Shown here one piece after another: positions 18,333 through 28,049 of a stretch of 64,000 nt of DNA. Source of the DNA: Nocardioides guangzhouensis. GTDB lineage: Bacteria; Actinomycetota; Actinomycetes; Propionibacteriales; Nocardioidaceae. Made by a program: the position numbers and the translations under genes. Position 1 is the first letter of the stretch, and every line of letters begins with the position of its first letter. The stretch covers positions 186,001-250,000 of the forward strand of contig NZ_SDKM01000001.1 in assembly GCF_004519545.1 (NCBI RefSeq). Direction: 5' to 3'. The notes under the pieces were generated by a model. That model did not search any database, was not told the origin of the DNA, and worked only from the letters and a program-made list of their open reading frames with translations.

Positions 18333-18396
18333 CAGAGACTCCTCTGCTTCGCGAGACATGGTTGTCCCGGCTGTCTTGACCGTTCTCGCAGGACCC

Positions 18397-18480
18397 GGTG
18401 CCTCTGCGGTGTCCGCGCGGTATCCCGTCGTCGCCACGCCGGTACCTCGGTTGCGCTCCGCTGGTATCTCTGCGGTACAT
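18397..18480 (+). promoter_or_regulatory. SARP/OmpR-type array of heptamer direct repeats in 11-bp phase
   Basis: GGT-starting heptamers lie at 18397 (GGTGCCT), 18408 (GGTGTCC), 18419 (GGTATCC), 18441 (GGTACCT), 18463 (GGTATCT) and 18474 (GGTACAT). All intervals are 11 or 22 bp. Regulators with an OmpR-type winged helix plus BTAD domain (SARP family) are known to bind heptameric direct repeats spaced by one helical turn. The adjacent gene encodes such a DNA-binding domain, so autoregulation is a natural reading. Confidence 0.6.
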
Positions 18481-18522
18481 GCGCCATTGACGGCCCGTGG
18501 CGGGGGCGCGGACTGTGAGGAG

Positions 18523-21500
18523 ATGGGTATCGCCCTGTTGGGGCCGTTGGTCGTGAACGATGGCGCCGTCCGGCTCGGTTCACGTGATCGGATCGTGCTG
18601 ACGGCCCTCGCGATGCACCCCGGCGAGGTACTCAGTGCGGAGCGTCTGGCCGATGCGGTGTGGCCGGGCATCCCGCCGGCGTCGTGGCACAAGAACCTGC
18701 AGGGGTGCGTGGTCCGGCTGCGCAAGGCGCTCGGTCCCCAGTCCATCGTGACGTCGCCGGGTGGCTACCGGCTGGCCCTTCCCGCCGACGCCGTCGACGG
18801 CCAGGTGTTCGAGCGAGCGGTGGAACGAGGCCGCGAGCTACTGACGTTGGGAAGCCACGAGCTCGCCGCGTTCACGCTCCGCGACGCACTCTCGCTGTGG
18901 CGCGGACCCGCCCTGGTGGACCTGGAGGAGTGGGAGCCCGGCAACCAGTACGCCGAGCGCCTCGAGGAGCTGAGACGGGAGGCAGAGGAGCTGTGGCTCG
19001 AGGCCGCGTTGAAGGCCGGACATCACCGCGAGGTGCTGGCCGAGGCACAGGCGATGGTCCGTGCGGCGCCGCTCCGGGAACGACGATGGCAGCTGCTGGC
19101 GCTGGCGCAGTACCAGTCGGGTCGGCAGGGTGAGGCGTTGCGGACTCTGCATCGGCTGCGGCAGGTGCTGGTCCGCGAGCTCGGGTTGGACCCGGGCCCC
19201 GACCTGGTGGCCTTCGAGCAGGCCATCCTGCGGCAGGAACCGGGCCTTCTCGTCGAACCCGCGCGGGCTTCTCCCGAGGAACGGTGCCCCTACCGCGGAC
19301 TGACGCCCTATGACGTGACCGACGCAGAGAGCTTCTTCGGTCGCGACGGCGACGTGGCCGCGTGTCTGGAGCTGCTGGCCGCGGAGGGTGTCCTGGCCGT
19401 CGTCGGCCCGTCCGGCAGCGGGAAGTCGTCGTTGGTGCGAGCCGGGGTCGCGGCCGCGCTGGAACGAGACGGCCGATCGGTCGTGACCATCGTTCCCGGC
19501 GCGCACCCCCTGGAAAGATCGTCAGCGCTCCCGGCCCGCCGGTCCCGGCCCGCGACCCTGGTCGTGGACCAGTGCGAGGAGGTCTTCTCGCTGTGCCACG
19601 ACGCCGCCGAGCAACGTGCGTTCCTGGACTGGCTGGTCGAACATGCGCGGGCCGCTCCCGTGGTTGTCGCGCTGCGCGCGGACCGCATGGGCGACGTGTC
19701 GGGACATCCCGGCTTCGCCAAGCTGGTACAGCGGGGACTGTACGTGCTCGCCGCGATGGCCCCCCAGGACCTCGAGGCCGCGATCGAAGGCCCCGCACGG
19801 CAGGTCGGGCTCATCGTCGAACCAGGGCTGGTGGACCTCCTGGTCCGCGAGGTCGAGGGCGAACCGGGCGCCCTGCCGATGCTCTCCCACGTGCTGCAGG
19901 AGACCTGGCTGCGCCGGGAGGGCCGGACCCTGACAGTGGCCGGCTACCAGGCTTCCGGGGGCATCAGAGGGGCCGTGGCCCAGTCGGCGGAGGACGTCTA
20001 CGGAAAGGTGGACGAGGACGAGCGTCGCGCGCTCCGCGACCTGTTGCTGCGGCTGGTGATCCCGGGGCTGGACGGTCAGCCGGTGCGCAGCCGGGTCCCG
20101 AGGAGACTCGTGGTCGGCGACCCCGCCCACGACCACCTCATCGACCTGCTCGTGGGGACGCGGCTCGTCACCAGCGACGACGGCGTCGTGGAACTGGCCC
20201 ACGAGGCACTGGCCCGCGCATGGCCCCGACTCGGAGCCTGGCTGCAGGAGGACGTCGACGGTCAACGCATCCTCCACCACCTCACGGGCGCCGCAGACGC
20301 GTGGAACTCGTTGGGACGCCCCGACAGCGAGCTCTACCGCGGCACGCGTCTCGCTAAAGCGCTCGAGTGGCGCGGCAGGAGCGGTTCTGTGCTGACTCCG
20401 GACGAGGCGGCGTTCCTGGATCGTGCCGAGGCGGTGGCCCTCGGCGAGCAGCGCGCCGCACGGGACCGGGCCCGCGCCCAGGCGCGACTGATCCAGCGGC
20501 TCAGGGTGGCCCTCACGGGCGCAGTCGTCTTCCTGGCGCTCGCCGCAGTCGCAGGCGCGTTCGCCGTCGTACAGAAGAGGTCGGCCGACGACAACGCCGC
20601 CGGCGCCCTCCGGGCGGCCACTGCCGCCGAAGCCCGTCGAGCCGGTGCCCGAGCACTGGTCTCGGAGGACACAGACGAGTCGATGCTGCTTGCCGTCGCG
20701 GGGGTCAAGCTCGACGACTCACCGGAAACCCGCAGCAGCCTGCTCGGTGCGCTCGCGAGACGCCCCGGGCTGATCGAGTCCACCCAGCTGACCGGCCCCC
20801 ACATCATCTCCTTCGACATGAGTCCTGACGGCCGTACCGTCGCCACCTACGACAAGACCAACCACGTGCGCCTCTACGCGACGGGGACCGGGCGGCAACT
20901 CGGGGAGTACCAGGCCGGGTCGAAGGCACAGCTCTCGTGGTGGAGTGGCCAGGCCTCGTTCAGCCCCGACGGTGACACGCTTGCCGTCGTGATCGCGGCG
21001 CCGGCCCGGCAGCCGGTGATGCTCCTCGATGTCCGCACCCTGAAAGCCCGGCGCCTGCAGCCCGAGGCCCCTCCCCGGAGGCGCTGGCAGGTCAACGACC
21101 TGGCGTGGAGCCGCGACGGACGCCATCTGGCAGCCACGCTGTGGCGCGTCCGGGGCAAGGGCGCCACCCTCCGGAGGACCTCGCCCCAGGCGGTCGTGTG
21201 GGACCTGGACGCTCCCTCGCGACCCACCAGGATCGGGCTGCACGAGGCCGTCAGTGTCGCCCTCAGCGTCGATGGTCGCCGCCTCTACACGACCGCCCCC
21301 TCCGACCCGATCGAGCAACTCACGATTCACGACCTCCCCACCGGGACGTCCGTCGGGGTGCACCTGGCCGAGCCGGTCGAGGAACTGACCATGAGCCCGA
21401 ACGGGCGGTTCCTGGCCGGATCCGACGACGCAGGGCTGGTGCTGCTCGACGCCGAGACCGGCGACCTGCGACGGCACCTCAGGGGAGCCGGGGAGAGCGG

Positions 21501-22794
21501 GTGGATTCCGAGCTTCTCCCCCGACGGAAGCAGGGTCGCGACGGTGACCTTCAACCGGGAAGCCGTCGCCTGGGACGTCGCCACCGGCGAGCTGTTGGAC
21601 CGGTTCCCCCTCGGGGAGGCCGGGGATGTCGTCGACTTCGGTGCAGATCGCTCAACCCTCTACACGGCCGGGGGACACAGCGCGCTGCGGCACTGGGACC
21701 TGGACGGGCAGCGACGGTTCATCCGCCAGGTCACCGTTGCCCCACCGGAGCTCGGTGGTGGAGAGGTCGGCGTCCAGCCCGCTCCCGGTGGCAAGCTCAT
21801 CGCCTACTCGAACGTCTCCGACGAGGGCACGCGGACCACCGCCCCCACCCAGAGCCACGTGAGCTTCCTCGACGTCGATTCCGGACGCGTCGGGACGAGG
21901 CTGGACCGCGGCCACGGCTACCGCCCCGCCCGGGGCGGGGGAAGCTGGCATCCTGACGGCATCCACTACGCCCTGGCGACCGGCGGCGAGATCCGGATCT
22001 GGAATGCGCAGTCCGGCCGGCTGACCGGGATGGGCCGATCGTCGGGCCCCTACGTCAGCGCGATCGACTACAGCACCGACGGCAGCCGCCTCGCGATGGC
22101 CGAGCTGTCCGGGCGGGTGAGCATGCTCGATCCGACCTCCCTGACCCCGGTGGGTCGCTCGGTGGAGCTCGATGAACCCGTCTGTTGCGTCTCGGCCGGG
22201 CCGGACAACCACACGGCCCTGGCACTCACCGGACCTCTGGACCCAGCAGGTTTCTGGGCCGAGTCGATCACGGGCTGGGCCCTGGTCGACCTCGAGTCGG
22301 GCGACGTTCTCGACCACGATCACGTCGACATGGACCTGGGAAGGGTCGCCTTCTCCCCAGACGGCCGCCATGCCGCCATCGGCGGAGCCCGGAGCGGGCG
22401 TGGTGAGGTGCTGGTGCTGGACACCGAATCCGGTGAGCCGGTCCGGCCGCCGGTGGTCGGCCACGACGGTGTTGTCGACTCCCTCGCCTACTCGACCGAT
22501 GGCGAGCGCATCCTGACCACCGGTGCCGACGGATCTGTCAGCCTCTGGAACGGCGAGACAGGTCTCCAGCTCGCCCATGTCGCCACACCGCAGCACCCCA
22601 TCGCTGCAGAGTTCGGCGAAGGTACGGACTCGGTCATCATCGCACCGCTGTGGGAGGGGCCCGTGTACGAGTGGGACACCAGCACCGACTACGCGATCAC
22701 GTTCGCCTGTCGCCTGGCGGGTCGTGACTTCACCAAGGCCGAGTGGGAGGAGCACTTTCCTGGCCGGAGGTACCAGGAGACCTGTCCGTCCTGA
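18523..22794 (+). CDS. BTAD regulator fused to STAND-type NTPase, membrane helix and WD40 propeller
   Basis: A 1423-residue multidomain protein. Residues 1-88 are an OmpR-type winged helix (VVRLRKALGPQSI). Residues 92-245 are a BTAD helical domain ending in ELGLDPGPDLVAFEQAIL. An AfsR-like STAND/nSTAND1 NTPase follows, with Walker A GPSGSGKSS (295-303) and Walker B TLVVDQCEEVF. There is one hydrophobic helix at about 660-683. From about 760 to the end there are WD40-like repeats (FSPDGxxxA, VWDLD, SLWNGETG). It should act as a signal-gated switch linking a propeller sensor to DNA binding. The start is the ATG just after GAGGAG; the longer upstream frame crosses the repeat array and lacks domain character. 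Confidence 0.88.
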   Translation: MGIALLGPLVVNDGAVRLGSRDRIVLTALAMHPGEVLSAERLADAVWPGIPPASWHKNLQGCVVRLRKALGPQSIVTSPGGYRLALPADAVDGQVFERAVERGRELLTLGSHELAAFTLRDALSLWRGPALVDLEEWEPGNQYAERLEELRREAEELWLEAALKAGHHREVLAEAQAMVRAAPLRERRWQLLALAQYQSGRQGEALRTLHRLRQVLVRELGLDPGPDLVAFEQAILRQEPGLLVEPARASPEERCPYRGLTPYDVTDAESFFGRDGDVAACLELLAAEGVLAVVGPSGSGKSSLVRAGVAAALERDGRSVVTIVPGAHPLERSSALPARRSRPATLVVDQCEEVFSLCHDAAEQRAFLDWLVEHARAAPVVVALRADRMGDVSGHPGFAKLVQRGLYVLAAMAPQDLEAAIEGPARQVGLIVEPGLVDLLVREVEGEPGALPMLSHVLQETWLRREGRTLTVAGYQASGGIRGAVAQSAEDVYGKVDEDERRALRDLLLRLVIPGLDGQPVRSRVPRRLVVGDPAHDHLIDLLVGTRLVTSDDGVVELAHEALARAWPRLGAWLQEDVDGQRILHHLTGAADAWNSLGRPDSELYRGTRLAKALEWRGRSGSVLTPDEAAFLDRAEAVALGEQRAARDRARAQARLIQRLRVALTGAVVFLALAAVAGAFAVVQKRSADDNAAGALRAATAAEARRAGARALVSEDTDESMLLAVAGVKLDDSPETRSSLLGALARRPGLIESTQLTGPHIISFDMSPDGRTVATYDKTNHVRLYATGTGRQLGEYQAGSKAQLSWWSGQASFSPDGDTLAVVIAAPARQPVMLLDVRTLKARRLQPEAPPRRRWQVNDLAWSRDGRHLAATLWRVRGKGATLRRTSPQAVVWDLDAPSRPTRIGLHEAVSVALSVDGRRLYTTAPSDPIEQLTIHDLPTGTSVGVHLAEPVEELTMSPNGRFLAGSDDAGLVLLDAETGDLRRHLRGAGESGWIPSFSPDGSRVATVTFNREAVAWDVATGELLDRFPLGEAGDVVDFGADRSTLYTAGGHSALRHWDLDGQRRFIRQVTVAPPELGGGEVGVQPAPGGKLIAYSNVSDEGTRTTAPTQSHVSFLDVDSGRVGTRLDRGHGYRPARGGGSWHPDGIHYALATGGEIRIWNAQSGRLTGMGRSSGPYVSAIDYSTDGSRLAMAELSGRVSMLDPTSLTPVGRSVELDEPVCCVSAGPDNHTALALTGPLDPAGFWAESITGWALVDLESGDVLDHDHVDMDLGRVAFSPDGRHAAIGGARSGRGEVLVLDTESGEPVRPPVVGHDGVVDSLAYSTDGERILTTGADGSVSLWNGETGLQLAHVATPQHPIAAEFGEGTDSVIIAPLWEGPVYEWDTSTDYAITFACRLAGRDFTKAEWEEHFPGRRYQETCPS

Positions 22795-23329
22795 ACCACC
22801 ACCGACCTTGCGGTACCGCGCGATTCGCGACCTTGCCGGAGCGTCCGGAAGGGGACGCCATCAGCCGGCCTTCGGGTCTGGCACCGAGGACGCGTGCACC
22901 CACACATGGCCGCGCCCGTCGCATTCCTCACGTTCACAGATCAGGGTCCCACCCGGGGACGTAGCGGTGCACATCGCGGACTCCTTCGCTCCACGGCCGA
23001 GAACTGCTCTCGGGCCAACCCCGACCGTGGCGGTGCCGCTGTGATCCTCACACTCCCCGAACACCTACCTACCCGAAAGGGCGTACCCGACGCCGGAATC
23101 TGCAAACTCCCGCCCGTCGGCACTGGGACCAGCCGCAAGGACAGGTCGCAGCGGCCCAGCAAGACCACCCGCAGGGGTGAACCGCAGGCCGCGGCATGCT
23201 TCGTACCCTCGAATCGCCCCTAGACCGTGGAGTCCCCGGCCCGGTCGGGGCGCCCGTCGCTCAGCTGGGTGGGACCAGGCCGAGCGATGTGGCCCAGGCA
23301 CCGTCGCATGCGCAGTCAGGGGGACCAGC
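22795..23329. other. 535-base region without a recognisable gene
   Basis: Several short frames exist, but none has a ribosome site with protein-like composition. No tRNA-like fold, repeat or strong terminator was noticed apart from short GC-rich complementarity. It probably holds the promoter of the gene at 23330. Confidence 0.45.
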
Positions 23330-24073
23330 ATGACCTTGTACACCTACGATCCGGCCACGCCGGAGAAGCCGGGCGGCACCCGGGTCTGGGCCTTCGTCGG
23401 CGGGGCGCTCGCCGGAGCGCTGGTCGTGGCGATCGTCTGGTGGGGCGCAACCGCGCTGGACCCCGAGGCGGTCTCCACGCCGCCGGCGGGGGACCAGCAG
23501 CGCGCGGCGCTCTCGGGAGACCACCCGGACGACGCGGCGGCCTCGCCGGCCTCCTCGCGCGACACCGGCGGCACGACGTACCTGACGCGGTGTCGCGAGG
23601 TCTTCGCGGCGCAGGAACGGCCGCTGAAGGCGGCGGCGGCCTCGCTCGCCCAGTGGCAGGTGCACATCGGCGCCATGAACAAGCTCGTGACCGGTGTGAT
23701 CACCCTCGACCAGGCCACCCAGTTCTGGGACCAGACCCGGGTCGGAGCCTCGCGACGGCTGGAGCGCGCCGCGGCCGGCCGGCGGCACTTCGACCGGCGC
23801 ACCGCCCGTTGCCCGGCACCACCGGCGTCGGCGCGGCGGGACCCGGAGGAGCGCACGTGCCACCGGGCCGTGGCAGCACGCAACCAGACGATGCGCCTGG
23901 CGACGACCGCTCTGGGGACCTGGCAGGAGCACGTCCACCACATGGAGATGCTCCGGCGCGGGGAGATGACCCCGGAGGAGGCGACACAGATGTGGCTGCA
24001 GAGCTGGCACACCGGCAACGACCAGGTTCGCGCCTACCGGGCGGCGGCCGCAGCGACCCGGTCCCGCTGCTGA
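23330..24073 (+). CDS. Membrane-anchored protein with duplicated Cys-containing module
   Basis: A 247-residue protein. A short cytoplasmic N-terminus is followed by one hydrophobic helix (about 19-40), a low-complexity linker and two similar modules outside the membrane. Module 1 runs from Cys88 to Cys161 with LAQWQVHIGAMNKLVTG and LDQATQFW. Module 2 runs from Cys177 to Cys247 with LGTWQEHVHHMEMLRRG and PEEATQMW. Each module has a Cys at both ends, probably an internal disulphide. CAGGGGGA precedes the ATG. I know no function. Confidence 0.78.
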   Translation: MTLYTYDPATPEKPGGTRVWAFVGGALAGALVVAIVWWGATALDPEAVSTPPAGDQQRAALSGDHPDDAAASPASSRDTGGTTYLTRCREVFAAQERPLKAAAASLAQWQVHIGAMNKLVTGVITLDQATQFWDQTRVGASRRLERAAAGRRHFDRRTARCPAPPASARRDPEERTCHRAVAARNQTMRLATTALGTWQEHVHHMEMLRRGEMTPEEATQMWLQSWHTGNDQVRAYRAAAAATRSRC

Positions 24074-24240
24074 CGGCCGCGCCCGCGCGCTCCGAGACCT
24101 CGAGGGCAGGGACGCAATGTCGAGCGGACGGCCCGGAAGTACGACGAACTGTCCCTACGTGACGTCCGCGGCTCGGCTCTAACGTTCCCGCGGCGTCTGT
24201 GACACCCGTCACGGGCGTGGCTCGTTCCCAAGGAGAGCTC

Positions 24241-25734
24241 GTGACGGTCACCAGCACGGATCCACACCACCATGACGACGACGCGCACCTCGCGTCGCTC
24301 GGTTACACCTCGGACTTCAAGCGCGACATGAACCTGTGGGGGAACTTCTCCCTCGGGTTCACCTACCTGTCCCCGGTGGTGGGCGTCTACAGCCTGTTCG
24401 CCTTCGCGTTGGGCACCGGCGGCCCGCCGATGATCTGGGCCGTCGTGCTGGCCGCCGTCGGGCAGCTGCTGGTCGCTCTCGTGTTCGGCGAGGTGGTCGC
24501 GCAGTTCCCGGTCTCGGGTGGCATCTACCCCTGGGCCCGTCGGCTCTGGGGGCGCCGCTGGGCGTGGATGACCGGCTGGGTCTACATGATCGCGCTGGTG
24601 GTGACCATCGCGAGCGTCTCGTACGGCGCGGGGCCGTTCGTCGCGATGCTTCTCGGCATCGACCCGACGGTGAACATCACGATCGCCTGCGCGCTGGCCG
24701 TGATCGCCCTGGCGACCGTGCTCAACCTCGGCGGCACCCGGCTGCTGGCCAAGGTCGCGTTCTTCGGCTTCGCGGCCGAGCTGGCCGGGGCCCTGGTGGT
24801 CGGCGGCTGGCTGCTCCTGGCCCATCGTGAGCACGGGCTCGGCGTCCTGTTCGACTCCTTCGGCGCCGGCGGCTCCGGCTCCTACCTGCCGGCGTTCCTG
24901 GCCTCCGCCCTGATCGGCGTCTACCTCTACTACGGCTTCGAGGCCTGCGGCGACGTCGCCGAGGAGGTCCGCGACCCGGGTCGCCAGATCCCGAAGTCCA
25001 TGCGGATGACGATCTACATCGGTGGCGCCGCGTCGTTCTTCATCACCCTGGCGCTGGTGCTGGCGGTGCCGGACTTCGGCGCCGTGATCTCGGGCGCCGA
25101 CCCGGACCCGGTCACCACGGTCCTGAAGGACGCGTTCGGTCCGGTCGGCTTCCGGCTGGTGCTCGCCGTGGTGCTGATCTCGTTCGTGTCCTGTGCGCTC
25201 AGCCTCCAGGCCGCCGCCAGCCGCCTGATCTACGCCTACGCGCGCGACGAGATGATGCCCGCCAGCCGGCTCTTCGCCACGTTCAACACGAAGGCCGCGG
25301 TGCCGCCGTACGCGCTGGCGCTGGCCGCGGTGCTGCCGGCCGTGATCATCATCGGTTCGAAGGTGTCCGCGGACGCCCTCACCAAGATCGTGTCCTTCGC
25401 CGCGCTCGGCATCTACATCGGCTTCATGATGGTCGTGCTCGCGGCGCTGCGCGCCCGCCTCCGGGGCTGGACGCCGTCGGGGAAGTTCACCCTCGGCCGG
25501 TGGGGCCTCGCCGTCAACGTCGCCGCACTGGTCTACCAGGTCGGCGCGGCGCTCAACATGGCGTGGCCGCGCACGCCGGACGCCGCGTGGTACGACAACT
25601 ACATCGTGCTGCTCTCCGCGACCATCGTGGTCGGCGTGGGGCTGGTCTACATGACGCTCCTCAAGCCGCACCTCCGTTCCGAGGCCCCGCACGGCGACGC
25701 CACCCCACGCGTGGACGAGGTCGCGTCGAGCTGA
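24241..25734 (+). CDS. APC-superfamily amino acid permease
   Basis: A 497-residue transporter with about twelve membrane helices. The APC signature is clear: MNLWGNFSLGFTYLSPVVGVY in helix 1 (first discontinuous helix), FGEVVAQFPVSGGIYPWARR after helix 2, and GFEACGDVAEEVRDPGRQIP before helix 7. The last is typical of GABA-permease/choline-like members of the amino acid/choline transporter group. The GTG at 24241 is supported by AAGGAG six bases upstream. It likely imports an amino acid or amine; the substrate is not deducible. Confidence 0.9.
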   Translation: MTVTSTDPHHHDDDAHLASLGYTSDFKRDMNLWGNFSLGFTYLSPVVGVYSLFAFALGTGGPPMIWAVVLAAVGQLLVALVFGEVVAQFPVSGGIYPWARRLWGRRWAWMTGWVYMIALVVTIASVSYGAGPFVAMLLGIDPTVNITIACALAVIALATVLNLGGTRLLAKVAFFGFAAELAGALVVGGWLLLAHREHGLGVLFDSFGAGGSGSYLPAFLASALIGVYLYYGFEACGDVAEEVRDPGRQIPKSMRMTIYIGGAASFFITLALVLAVPDFGAVISGADPDPVTTVLKDAFGPVGFRLVLAVVLISFVSCALSLQAAASRLIYAYARDEMMPASRLFATFNTKAAVPPYALALAAVLPAVIIIGSKVSADALTKIVSFAALGIYIGFMMVVLAALRARLRGWTPSGKFTLGRWGLAVNVAALVYQVGAALNMAWPRTPDAAWYDNYIVLLSATIVVGVGLVYMTLLKPHLRSEAPHGDATPRVDEVASS

Positions 25735-25806
25735 GCGGCCGCGGCGCGAGCCGCAGGCCGACCGCGACCGGTCCGGTCCGTCCCGGAGGGGGCGGGCCGG
25801 GCCGGC

Positions 25807-26466
25807 TCACGCGCGCGGCGGGACGGCCGAGCCGTCGGCCACCCAGGCGGCGATCTCCCCCGCGGTCCACGCCCCGGCGGCACCGGGCACTCCGGCGAGG
25901 TAGGCCCCGATCCGGGCCGCGGTCCAGCCGTGCGCCTCGCGCAGCCCGCAGGCGATCGACCACAGGTACGGCGCCGTCGGGGCCGTCGGCTCCAGGCCGG
26001 CGACGTCGTCGTGGGTCACCGTGAACATCGGCGCACCGTCCTGCTCGCCGAGCCGGGCCACCGTCTCGTAGCGGCCCGGCCCCATGGCGTGCACGAGGTC
26101 GACGTCCGGGAGCAGTCCCGCGAGGTCCCGCGCGAACTCCCCGCCGGGCGGCCGCCGCATCTCCTGCGCCGCAACGTCCGCGAACTGCTCGGCGGTGACC
26201 AGGTAGGCACGGCAGGCCACCCGGCCCGCGCCGTCGGCGTCGTAGAAGGCCATGCCCCCGCCCCACACCCCCGACTCCCCACCGAAGACCAGACGGCCCG
26301 GTACGTCGAGGACGGTGATCCGGTCGGGGACGCTCGGGTCCCGGCAGCCGGCGTACTCGCGCTGGCCCCCGGCGGGCGTGCCCCCGGACAGGTAGCACTG
26401 GAACCGTGCCCGGCCCAGGTTGGACCCGTACGCGACGTACCAGACGCGCTGCACGGTGCCCCTCAC
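25807..26466 (-). CDS. Gamma-glutamylcyclotransferase-like protein
   Basis: A 219-residue protein starting with VWYVAYGSNLGRARFQCYL. The YGSN loop at the N-terminus is the substrate-binding signature of the GGCT/BtrG-like fold, enzymes that cleave gamma-glutamyl amides with cyclisation. The catalytic glutamate cannot be placed safely by eye. It is the last gene of the five-gene unit; its GTG at 26466 overlaps the ATP-grasp stop (GTGA). A second GTG at 26454 is possible. Next to an amide ligase, a role in trimming the ligated product is a reasonable inference. Confidence 0.75.
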   Translation of the reverse strand: MRGTVQRVWYVAYGSNLGRARFQCYLSGGTPAGGQREYAGCRDPSVPDRITVLDVPGRLVFGGESGVWGGGMAFYDADGAGRVACRAYLVTAEQFADVAAQEMRRPPGGEFARDLAGLLPDVDLVHAMGPGRYETVARLGEQDGAPMFTVTHDDVAGLEPTAPTAPYLWSIACGLREAHGWTAARIGAYLAGVPGAAGAWTAGEIAAWVADGSAVPPRA

Positions 26467-28049
26467 ACCGGGAGCGGGCGTTCCTCGACGGCGGCCCGCG
26501 CCTCCTCCAGCAGGATTCGCTCGGCGGTGCGATAGCGCTGCTGCGCCTCCGCGGGAGAGTCGCCGACCGCGGTGAGCCCGACCCGCCCGTGCTCGGTCAG
26601 ACAGCTGATCATGTGGAACACGACGCCGGACTGGAGCGCGTGGTCGAAGTGGAGGCCGTGCCGCGCCACGATGTCGAACAGGTCGGTCGGGACCAGCCCC
26701 CGCAGGACGTGGGACTCGAGGTGGTCCGTGGCGACCAGGTGCTTCTCCCGGCCGAGCCGGGTGACGAACAGCCCGGTCGACGCGTCGTACCGGCCGTCGG
26801 TCAGGAACTGCAGGGTGAGGAACGGGTGCGTCGTCCCACCTTTGCGCAGGTTGAGCTCGATCGCGTACGGCGTCCAGGCGCCGGTGGCGTCGCGGACGAC
26901 CACGAAGTCGACGGCGAACCGGCCCAGCGCCCCGTCCCGGGCGAGCCGCTCGCCGATCGTCCGGGCGTGCTCGGTGATCGCGCGGGCGTACTCCGGGGCG
27001 GCCGGGAACGTGCACCCGAGGTAGCTCTGGCCGCTGGCCCCGCCCAGTAGCTGGTCGTGCGTCGAGAGCAGCTCGACCTCCCCGCCGGGCAGCACCCGGA
27101 GCTGGACGCTGGGGCTGCGCAGCTCCTCCCCCATGATCCGCTCCTCCACGATGCCGGCGCCCTCGGCGAACTTGGCGAGGTAGACGTCGAGCGGCGTGGT
27201 CTCGGACTCCAGCTCCATCTCCTTCAGCCGGACCAGCACGGCCGGCCGCTCGTCAGAGGACCCAGGGGCCGGCAGTCCCTCCAGCCGTACGACGGCGTTG
27301 CCGGCGCCTGAGACCCCCTCGTTGAGCTTGACGATGACACTGCGCATCGGGCGCCGGGCACGCATGGCGACCACGGCATCGGCCATCTGGTCGAGGGTGC
27401 GCACGTCCTCGGTACCGAGGGGGTGCGGGACGCCGACCTCGGCGAACATCCGGCGGCAGCCGCTCTTGGACCCGAGCGGAGCCAGCCGCGGGTCCGCGCC
27501 GTACATCGGCACGCCCAGGCTGAGCGCCACGTCCCGTTCGAGCTCCGTCGTGTTGTACGGCACGAGGTGCGCGCGCTCGGGGTTCGGGATCAGCGACGCG
27601 ATCCGGGCCATCAGGGCCGGCCGCTCGAGGAGCTTCTCGCTCAGCGACCGCGGCGAGAGGTCGTGCACCGCGACCAGCGACAGCCGGGCGCGGGCATGGC
27701 TCGGGATGACCCCGGGCAGCAGGGCCAGGTAGTAGTCGACGATCTCGGGCGCGATCGGCACCGACGTCACGTAGACCATCCGCAGCCGGGGCTGGCGCAG
27801 CAGCATCAGCAGGAAGAGGAACCTCTCCTCGTAGGACTGGGTCAGGCTTCCGCTCGACGCGACCGCACGGTCCAGGGTGATCGAGGGGATGACGACGACC
27901 GACTCGTCGTCGAGGTTGAGCCGCATCGCGTCCCAGACGCCGTCCATCCGGGCCTGCAGGCGGTCGAACCGCTGGTAGCGCTCCTCCTCGGTCAGCGTCG
28001 ACAGTGCCCGGTCCGCACTGACCGGCGGCGTCCAGAGGTCCCCGCTCAC
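26463..28049 (-). CDS. ATP-grasp peptide/amide ligase, PGM1-like
   Basis: A 528-residue protein. The N-terminal half (to about 220) contains conserved-looking blocks (VVVIPSITLDRAV, SYEERFLFLLMLLR, VYVTSVPIAPEIVDYYL). An ATP-grasp domain follows: SVIVKLNEGVSGAGNAVV for the nucleotide lysine and glycine loop, then VDFVVVRD and YAIELNLRKGGTTHPF with the Glu/Asn metal ligands. This arrangement is what I recall for PGM1-related ligases, the pheganomycin enzyme that joins peptides. The GTG at 28049 overlaps the cyclase gene by 4 bp. The substrate is unknown and the pathway is inferred. Confidence 0.8.
   Translation of the reverse strand: MSGDLWTPPVSADRALSTLTEEERYQRFDRLQARMDGVWDAMRLNLDDESVVVIPSITLDRAVASSGSLTQSYEERFLFLLMLLRQPRLRMVYVTSVPIAPEIVDYYLALLPGVIPSHARARLSLVAVHDLSPRSLSEKLLERPALMARIASLIPNPERAHLVPYNTTELERDVALSLGVPMYGADPRLAPLGSKSGCRRMFAEVGVPHPLGTEDVRTLDQMADAVVAMRARRPMRSVIVKLNEGVSGAGNAVVRLEGLPAPGSSDERPAVLVRLKEMELESETTPLDVYLAKFAEGAGIVEERIMGEELRSPSVQLRVLPGGEVELLSTHDQLLGGASGQSYLGCTFPAAPEYARAITEHARTIGERLARDGALGRFAVDFVVVRDATGAWTPYAIELNLRKGGTTHPFLTLQFLTDGRYDASTGLFVTRLGREKHLVATDHLESHVLRGLVPTDLFDIVARHGLHFDHALQSGVVFHMISCLTEHGRVGLTAVGDSPAEAQQRYRTAERILLEEARAAVEERPLPV

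Noticed and set aside
22894..23223. Open frame before the duplicated-module protein
   Set aside because: No ribosome site, composition rich in Arg/Pro/Thr without hydrophobic core; treated as non-coding.
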